Of a stretch of DNA of 64,000 bases, positions 19,545-64,000 are shown piece by piece (positions within the stretch are counted from its first letter, which is position 1; every line of letters begins with the position of its first letter). The notes under the pieces were generated by a model that was not told the DNA's origin, did no database searches, and was given only the letters and a program-made list of their open reading frames with translations. A program made the position numbers and the translations under genes. Origin of the DNA: Tiliqua scincoides (taxonomy: Eukaryota; Chordata; Lepidosauria; Squamata; Scincidae); contig NC_089822.1 of NCBI RefSeq assembly GCF_035046505.1, positions 108,517,307 through 108,581,306 of the forward strand, read 5' to 3'.

Positions 19545-22500
19545 TCACACAAAATGAACAAAAGCATCTCCAGAAGACTCTGCATCATTTAAATAGCTTG
19601 ATTTGCTCTCTGAATCTAGTGTTTCACCTGATGGTTCTTCTTCTGTCTCCATAGAGTCCTGGCCATAATCTGCTATGGTTGAGTTTATTCTCCTGCAAAG
19701 GTCATCCTCAAAATCCCTTTCAGGACATGTATTACTGGCAAAGTCCAAAGTTTCTGCAAGGTCCTCCACTTGATCCAATACCACATTAGCAAGGGATCGT
19801 CGAGAAGCAGTGGATTTTCTTCCACTAACTTTTATCCTTGGAGAGAAACACAGATCAGCCACCTGTGTGTTAGTCTTTGGTGTTGACATGCAAGTGCCAG
19901 TTATATTATTCAAAGGAGAAACTTTCTGATGCTCATATTCATCCAGGTCAATCACAGAACTATCTTCATCCTCCTCATTATCTGAAACAATTCTTCTAAT
20001 TGGCTTCCTTTTGTCCAGGTCGATTGTAGAACTATCTTCATCCTCCTCCTCATTATCTGAAACAAGTCTTCTAATTGGCTTCTTTTTATGTACAAGAGAG
20101 CTATTGCTACTGTTCATCAAAGCATCACAAGCTGTTCTGCAGCCATCCATAATAACAGAATCCATTATAATTCTGCTGTTCTGGAACCTTCCGCTGCTCC
20201 TGTTCTCTTCTACCCAAGACTGAGCTTCAGAGCTACAGCCACTGTCCAGTCTCAACTGAAAGCCAGTGTTTTCTGAATCCTCCAGAAACATTTCTTTTTC
20301 CAGATCCTCTTGTAATTTGTCTCCAGAATCTTCTAAGGCAAGATTGAAATCAGCCTGATACAGGGAAGAATCAATCCCCAACCCTATTTCATTCATTTCA
20401 GATTTCTGCAGTACACCACTCTCTATGGTGTGACTAGTTTGAAGTTCAAATGCTGCTGTTGCATTTAGCTCAGCAATTTCACTTGTACCTCCGTGTGCAC
20501 TTGTAACAGTATCCAGTGACATTTCAGTTTGTGGTTTATCATCATTACAGTCATGTTCAAATGATTCTTGCAGTGCTACCATTTGGACATAATTTAACTT
20601 GCTGTTTGCATCAGCAGATGAATCGCAGGAGGCATTTCTGGATTCAGGGCTGAAGTTCTCCTTATTAGATAATGAGTAAGCTTGAAGAAAAGAGGACTTA
20701 TTACTTAGATCATGTTTTTGATTAGATTCTTCTGTTCTTGTTTGGTTGTGGCCTTCATTCTTACTGAGGGATCTATCCATATTAGACGTGTCCTGAAGCA
20801 TTTGTTGGTCATCCACATCCTCAATAACTAGACTTGTCATTTTAGAGCTAATATTGATGATACTGTTGTTGTCATCTTCTGTAACAAGACTGACAACTTC
20901 ATTCTCATTTGTGGGTTCAACATACACAGGTGGGGAAAGAGAGGGATTTGGATAAGGCTTTGGTGATTTTTTCCTTGGCTGGATGGAAGATTCAATTTCT
21001 CTAAGCCATGCTCCTTCAGTCGTATTTTTGATGTTTTCCATCAGTTGGTCTTTCAGTTGTGACTCAAGTTGAACCAGCTCCTGGGCTTTCTGTACTCTAT
21101 GTTCAATGTACCTATGGGCTTCTTCATTCTCAGCTTCATCCTCATGAACCGTTTCATGTGTATATATAAGATCATGGTCTGATATGCCAAATATTGCTAG
21201 CAAGTGGAGGTATGCAATATGCTCATCAAGCTGGGAATCTGTTTTTCTTTGATTTCCATGCAAGGACTGCAGCTGGAGCTGGGTAGTTGAGCTTTGAGTA
21301 TCTTCTAGAGTGAAGAGCTCCCTTAATTCCTGCATAGTGAAATATCTGTATGGATTCTTTTTGTCTCCAGTGGTTTGCCTTATTAATGAGTCCTTGAAGA
21401 CTTGCCGCCTGTAGATTTTTTCTTCCACTGTCCCACATGTAATCAGTCGGTAGATCACAACGTTCTTTTTTTGCCCAATTCGATAAACTCTGTCCACAGC
21501 TTGAGCATCAGTAGCAGGATTCCAGCTAGGATCAAAAATCACAACTCTGGTAGCAGCAGTTAATGTTATACCAACACCACCTACCTGGGTTGTCAGCAGA
21601 AAGACAGAATAATCTTTGTCATTCTGAAATACATCAATCCTCTTTTCCCGTTCCACCAGATGAGTCACCGTTCCATCAATACGCATGATCTTAAAATGCC
21701 TGTGGATCAAAATGCGCTCTATAATATCCAACATTTTTACTGACTGAGAAAACACCAGTGTTCTGTGCCCCTCCTCTTGCAGTCTTTGAAGTAGTGCCAC
21801 AAGGAAACGCAGCTTTCCAGATTCCTCAACCAGAGTCTCATCCGAAACATGTTCAATTTTTCTTTTCATACCCAAAAGCCTATCAGCTTCATTTTCACCA
21901 CCAGCCAAATCAGAATAATCTGAAACTTCCAGACCAAGCTGGCTACATGCTCGTGCTGATAATAGCCTGGGGTGATCACAGAGCTTCTTCAAAATAGTCA
22001 ACTCAGCCAGTGGGGACCGTGAAGTCATTAACAATTCCTTGATATGCTCTAAGGAAAGGAAGTTCCTATATATTTCTTCTTGTATGGGTGCTAAATATAC
22101 CCACACAATCAAATCATTTTTCCTGGGAAGAGAAGGCATTGCAGGAGGAGCAGCCTTATTTGAATCTCTAGGAAGATTGCTTTTAACTTCAGACCTAAGT
22201 TCCTTCTGGATTTCACCTTTACTCCTTCTTAGAAAATACGGTTTGATGATAGACATCAGGTTTTCAGAGATCTTCAGACCTAATGCCTTCTCTCCTGGAG
22301 TTGCATCCTTTGCCCTAGCTCTTGTGATAGGATTTTCATATTCCATCTTAAAGGTCTTCATTGTGCCTAGAAGTGACCCCTGACAAGCATAGTCAAAGAG
22401 GGACCACAGTTCTTTTAGGTTGTTTTGCACAGGGGTTCCTGTGAGGAGGATGCGGTTTTTAGAAGGAATGGCATGCACAGATTTGGTCGTTTTGGCAGAA

Positions 22501-23142
22501 GGATCTTTAATTTTATGTGCTTCATCAAGGACAACGTAGTCCCAAACAAATGCCTTCCGATCAAAGCTAGAGAGCTGCTGCCAATTGTTGATGAGCATCT
22601 GGTAAGTAGTGATCAAAACACCATTCCTCCTTTGGATGCGCTCAAGGTTTCTGCTGCGATCAGCCTTGCTGGTCCCATGAAAGACTTTCACTCTCAGTCC
22701 GGGAGTCCAATTGGCAAACTCTTTCATCCAGTTACTAATAAGGGTTGTTGGCATGATTAGCAACACAGTCTGGATAAGCTCTGCATCAAACATGCCTGAG
22801 AGGAAAGCAATGACCTGAACGGTTTTTCCCAAACCCATATCATCTGCCAGGATGCCACCCTTTCTGCCATCGCGGTATAACCTGTACAAGAATGCAGTCC
22901 CTTCCCTCTGATGGTCAAAGAGTTTATCGTACATTCCTCCATAGAGCATTAGTCCACTCTGACATACATCCACAAAATCATCACTGTCCTCATCCAGGAG
23001 TTGTGAAGCCAGCACATCTTCTAGCTTCTTTATGTTATTTGTCAGCTTCTCACTGGGATGGAGTTCTTGTGCCTGCTTGAAGAGTCTGATGGATTCTTCC
23101 AGATTTCCATTTTTGGCTTCCTGCTTTGCTTGACACACATAT
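19545..23142 (-). CDS. ERCC6L: ERCC6L-like exon 2 (nearly all of the protein)
   Basis: One 3.6-kb exon with no interruption. Acceptor tcttacag, then A TAT GTG TGT CAA; the residues YV.QAKQEAKNGNLEE match human YVKEAKEATKNGDLEE. There is no in-frame ATG near the exon start, so translation must begin in exon 1. Confidence 0.95.
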
Positions 23143-25911
23143 CTGTAAGATATAAAATACAGTTCACAAAGTCAGAAAAGCTCAACAAAGCCAGCTTATG
23201 GTCAGAGGCTTAAAACTCTGTAAGAACATTTGTTCAATAAAATGATGCCATCAAGTTACCTGATTGAACAAGGCAAACTCTCCCAGTCACTTCATCCCGC
23301 TCCCTTGATCTAGATCAGCAGTTCCCAACCCATGGTCTGAGAGTAGGTTGGGCCCGGCCGTTGGCAAGCAAGTGGAGCACTGTGCGGGTCCTCCATTGGT
23401 CCCGATTGGCCCGAAATTGGGCAATCCGGCAGCCATTGGTGATGGAGCAATGATGTAATTGCACCATCACCACGTCCTCCTGCAGCTGTGGACTTTGTGG
23501 TCCACAACTAGGTGCGGTGGTCTGCCATCGCTGAAAGGTAGGAAACCATTGATTTAGATGGCCAGATTTGATGCCCAGTCACTAAGCACATGCCAGCCCT
23601 GGGGGGATGGGGTAGCCATGAAGAGAAGCTGAATCCATTTGAGGAATAATGGGAGTTTCCAAACAAAAGCTACTTGCAAAGAATGCCCCAGCAGTTTTTT
23701 AGGATGCTGAACCTGCAGAAGAGCTTCTGGGGTGTTATGCATGTCCAAAAATACATAAAAATATGCAAATGGGGAAAAAATATGGCATTCATCACACAAT
23801 CCTGATTCAAGGAATGTTTTGTCAGGCAACATCACATGAAAATCCAAGTCCCTTTGCACTATATGGTGCCATTTTAATATGGCTTGGGAGAATGGGTGGC
23901 TTCAAAGAAGAGAACTGCATAGGAGACAGATGCAGACTCACAGGTAGTAGTAGTAGTAACTTTATTGTCATTGTGCTACAGCACAAAGAAATTTATGCAC
24001 CTTTGAGATACAAGCATAAATATATACTACAATTCCAACAATCACACTCTACACACTCACCCACACATTCTATACAACATGCATCATGCTATAAAAACAG
24101 TACAACAGACCATAATGCCCAGGAGCATGGTAACAACTATATTGCCTTATTCAACGTAATTATGGCTGTGGGATAAAAACTGTTCAGGAATCGTGTGGTG
24201 CGTGCTCTAATAGATATGCTTCTATGTTTTGCATATCTATGGTAGTGGATTACTTCATACATTTTGATGATCTTGAGTGTTTATGCTTGCTGATCAACAG
24301 TAACTGCTTAAGTAAATTTTATTTTATAAAATGATTGTTACAAATAATAGATTAGGAAATGGTGTCAAACTAGTTTCATACAGAGGGGCAAAGTTAGCAT
24401 TCATGGTGCCTACTGTGGGCCAGATATGACATCATTAAGCAAAAAGTGACATCATCAAGCAGATGATGGCCAAAGGTAAGCACTTTGTTCTCACACAGAC
24501 ACTCATTAGCTGCAAACGATGGAAGAAAAAAATATGCAAATCTTGTTCATACAGTATTTTCAAGATATGAGAAAGCCCAGTTATAATGGGGGCTGAATAA
24601 ATTGCTTCTGGGGCCCACATTCAGCCCATAGGCCTTATGTTTGACACCCCTGGATTAGGAGGAGATGGCTACCACTATGCCAGTTCTTTTTTTAGGCAGA
24701 TAACTGACAAAGGCCAAGGATATTTACATTAATGTTTCAACAATACTGGTAATTTTTTGAATGTGACCTAATGGCTGAAAGATCACAGGCTGCTGGAATG
24801 AAGGAGACTCTAAGAAAGAGCTGAAAGCTAGCAACACATTCTGTTGTGCAGAAGTCTCTCTTCTGGGTACGGATACAATCTGTATAATCCTGCATATTTG
24901 TAAGCAAGCCACATATTATATATACACCATAAGACTCCAGTAGAAGTCGGATTCAGGGGAGCACTGTCTCCGGAACTGCCCAACACTTGATGAAACTGCA
25001 GAGAGTGTGCAGATCTCCGGGTTGTGGAAGGTGCCAAGGAGTTTGTTGGGCAGTGATGGAAAACCTAGGCTATTGAATGGGTGTAGGAGTATACCTACTT
25101 TAGCTAAGTTGGGCAGGAAGTGTGGAACTGATAGCTGAGCTGCTGGTATTGCCTGAAGAGCTAAGCAGGACACTCTATGGTGTGTTTTTGGATGGGAGAC
25201 AGAATCGCTGTGGAGTTGATTAACCACACAGTGAGAGAAGCATGGGCGACAAAGAAGGGAGAAAGGCCTTGAGGACCTGTCCAGGCTTGCCGGTGTTTAC
25301 TATACTAACTGGATATGGCCCTCACTTGGGCCCTGTTCAGGTTATAGAGCAGGGGTGCTCAAACTTTCAACTTTAGGGATGCTGGACCTTTAACAAGTGT
25401 ATAGAAGAGAGAATTTCAGCAGGTGTAGCTTGTACAAGTTGCACCTGCTGCAATTCTCTCTTCTAAACACTTGTTAAAGGTCCAGCATCCCTAAAGTTGA
25501 AAGTTTGAGCACCCCTGTTAAAGAGCATCTCCTCACACCCCTTGCTGGGCAAGGGAGCCCCACTCTTCTGGCAGCTCCTACGCCTTCCCCAGTCAAGGAC
25601 AGAGGGGCAGCCCCTGCGCAGGTCTACTCAGAAGTCAGTGCCTCCTGGCCCCAGGGCCCTGCTCCCAGGAGAGTGTGCGCTCCCTGTGCAAGGCTGCCAC
25701 CCCACCCACACTTACCTGGGAGCAAGCCCCATTGACTGTAATGGGCCTGACTTCTGAGTAGACAAGCACAGAACGAGGCTGCGGCCCGCGCTTCCTGGGG
25801 AGGAGCGCCACAGTCCCCAACACACCCGAAGCAGAGTCACCACCCGCCCCCGCTTTACCTCCGGTACCGCTCCGCCTGCTCGGGGCTACCAAGTACCTCC
25901 GACTCAGCCAT
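19545..25911 (-). CDS. ERCC6L: ERCC6L/PICH-like SNF2-family DNA translocase, two exons
   Basis: Complete 1216-residue gene: exon 1 25911-25859, exon 2 23142-19545; the join is CGG AG|A TAT. PICH/ERCC6L is a SNF2 ATPase that coats ultrafine anaphase bridges and works with PLK1 and SUMO-linked partners. Visible order: SPEQAERYRRY and an N-terminal TPR (about 8-60), Walker A MGLGKT (120-125), DEAH (224-227), LLTGTPVQNN (about 250-259), TTQVGGVGITLTAA and DRVYRIGQ (568-575), a long acidic Ser-rich tail, two tandem RR[LI]VSDNEE motifs (about 1038-1085), ASRRSL, and EEPSGETL near the end. Human ERCC6L (about 1250) continues after this with a C-terminal TPR; here the frame ends at DAFVHFV. The retained intron argues against a retrocopy. 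Position between HIDE1 and CARM1 differs from mammalian ERCC6L, so it may be a paralogue; the symbol marks the family. Confidence 0.9.
19941..20087 (-). repeat. In-frame tandem duplication inside the ERCC6L-like tail
   Basis: Two consecutive units of about 72 nt encode KPIRRLVSDNEEEDEDSS-TIDLD and KPIRRIVSDNEEDEDSS-VIDLD. The DNA is close too (actatcttcatcctcctc in both). Units differ by one acidic codon. Confidence 0.9.
23316..23551. mobile_element. hAT-like MITE with 8-bp target duplication
   Basis: Ends CAGCAGTTCCCAAC and GTAGGAAACCATTG are imperfect inverted repeats. Flanks are atctagat and atttagat (7 of 8). Confidence 0.7.
23944..24260 (-). mobile_element. LINE 3' end (L2-like), minus orientation, copy 1
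   Basis: On the minus strand it ends ...TGACAATAAAGTTACTACTACTA, the style of L2/CR1-group tails, and encodes a degenerate C-terminus RTTRFLNSFYPTAIITLNKAI. A copy about 97% identical lies at 47849-48105. Confidence 0.6.
24358..24652. mobile_element. hAT-like MITE with exact 8-bp target duplication
   Basis: Right end TTTGACACCCCTG, left end AATGGTGTCAAACT. Both flanks are gattagga (24350-24357 and 24653-24660). Confidence 0.78.
25165..25222 (+). repeat. Possible diverged 5S rRNA-derived SINE relic
   Basis: agctaagcagg ... tttttggatgggagac ... tgtgg keeps the spacing of the 5S internal promoter (GCTAAGCAGG ... TTGGATGGGAGAC ... TGG). No other 5S sequence is seen around it. Confidence 0.35.
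25350..25517. mobile_element. Fully palindromic hAT-like MITE (168 bp)
   Basis: caggggtgctcaaactttca at the left is mirrored by tgaaagtttgagcacccctg at the right, and the inverted repeat runs nearly to the centre (gcttgtacaagt). Flanks ttatagag and ttaaagag (7 of 8) are the target duplication. Confidence 0.88.
25619..25785. mobile_element. Two palindromic family A copies beside the ERCC6L-like exon 1
   Basis: A partial copy (gtctactcagaagtcagtgc and on) at 25619-25680 and a fuller, inverted copy (cacacttacctgggagcaag ... ttctgagtagacaagc) at 25700-25785. They end about 75 bp from exon 1. Confidence 0.6.
25859..25911 (-). CDS. ERCC6L: ERCC6L-like exon 1
   Basis: Encodes MAESEVLGSPEQAERYR plus two bases of the next codon. 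Donor AG|GTAAAG. Human has LSPEQAAHYLRYV at the same place. This exon is only 53 coding nt. Confidence 0.88.
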
Positions 25912-25967
25912 GACAACCCGGGGGGGGGACGAGAGAGAGAAACACTACTTTCAGTTCCAGTTAGAAA

Positions 25968-25982
25968 TTCAAACCCGCCGCC
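25968..25982 (-). promoter_or_regulatory. CDE-CHR cell-cycle element
   Basis: The minus strand reads GGCGG-CGGG-TTTGAA: a CDE-like GGCGG, exactly four bases, then the CHR TTTGAA. In G2/M genes this pair binds the DREAM and MuvB complexes. It sits 57 bp upstream of the ERCC6L-like start codon. Confidence 0.6.
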
Positions 25983-25992
25983 GCTCTCCCAG

Positions 25993-26031
25993 CCAATCAG
26001 AGAGCGAGGCGGTGCCGGCTCGCCAACCAAT
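25993..26031 (+). promoter_or_regulatory. Two CCAAT boxes 34 bp apart
   Basis: CCAATCA at 25993 and CCAATCG at 26027, same orientation. NF-Y sites spaced about 31-34 bp are usual in cell-cycle promoters with a CHR. Confidence 0.55.
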
Positions 26032-26342
26032 CGGCTCGCTCCGGAGGGGAGGTGGGCGGGGCGTGCGCGCAGGCGTGCCGCAGTTCCCCGTGCCCGCCGC
26101 AGGGGGGCCTCGCTCGCCTTCGCTACGGCAGCCGGCGGGGGCCCGTCCGCGCCGCCTCTCCGCCGCTCGCTCCGCCGGCCGAACGGGGGCGCAGTCGGCG
26201 ACGCGGCCGGCCGGCCGGCCAGCCAGCTAGCCCGGGAGCGCGTGGGGGCGCGGCTTCCGGCCCGCCGCCCCCGCCGCCTCCCCTTGTCCCTCAGCCTGCA
26301 GCAGCAGCAGCCGCCGCCGCGGAGTGGGCCTGGGATGCCAAG

Positions 26343-64000
<37,658 letters not shown>

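Larger units (their letters stand above)
23143..25858 (-). other. ERCC6L: ERCC6L-like intron 1
   Basis: 2.7 kb carrying hAT-like MITEs (23316-23551, 24358-24652, 25350-25517), a LINE 3' end (23944-24260), a possible 5S-derived relic (25165-25222) and family A palindromes near the exon (25619-25785). Confidence 0.75.

Overview
The window is vertebrate nuclear DNA, most likely from a squamate reptile (lizard or snake). Two lines of evidence point there. The gene order TMED1 - HIDE1 - CARM1 matches a block I recall from human 19p13.2. The introns also carry a tRNA-headed SINE with a BovB-type tail (Sauria-SINE style), CR1-like and other LINE pieces, a Penelope-like fragment and many hAT-type and palindromic MITEs. 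No virus-derived gene was recognised. All identities rest on reading the sequence and on remembered family members; no search was run.

Layout: (1) TMED1 exon 1 on the minus strand (1093-1281), in a CpG-rich block; the rest of the gene lies off the left edge. (2) A repeat-filled spacer of about 4 kb. (3) A complete HIDE1/C19orf38-like gene on the plus strand (coding exons 5231-16940; eight exons, 235 residues), a small single-Ig membrane protein. (4) A 2.6 kb spacer. (5) A complete ERCC6L/PICH-like SNF2 translocase gene on the minus strand (25911 down to 19545; two exons, 1216 residues). (6) A GC-rich head-to-head promoter, 431 bp between start codons. (7) The first twelve coding exons of CARM1 on the plus strand (26343-63183, residues 1-450, phase 2 at the last donor), running off the right edge before the C-terminal domain.

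The most unusual thing is the ERCC6L-like gene. Human has no such gene between C19orf38 and CARM1 as I recall; human ERCC6L is on Xq13. The copy here keeps the N-terminal TPR, all helicase motifs and an intron after a short first exon, so it is not a retrocopy. It lacks the C-terminal TPR and carries a tandem duplication of the acidic RR[IL]VSDNEE motif, each copy followed by a SUMO-interaction-like core. Its promoter has a textbook CDE-N4-CHR pair plus two CCAAT boxes 34 bp apart, the arrangement of G2/M cell-cycle genes, shared back-to-back with CARM1.

The non-coding part is dominated by short DNA transposons. About ten hAT-like MITEs have recognisable ends, several with exact 8-bp target duplications. 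Several palindromic families share a GGGC(C/G)CAATCCTA end, and one of them piles up around both CpG-island promoters. A 40-bp perfect inverted repeat made of 5S rRNA sequence lies in CARM1 intron 11, and a 129-bp inverted repeat with only four mismatches lies just upstream of HIDE1.
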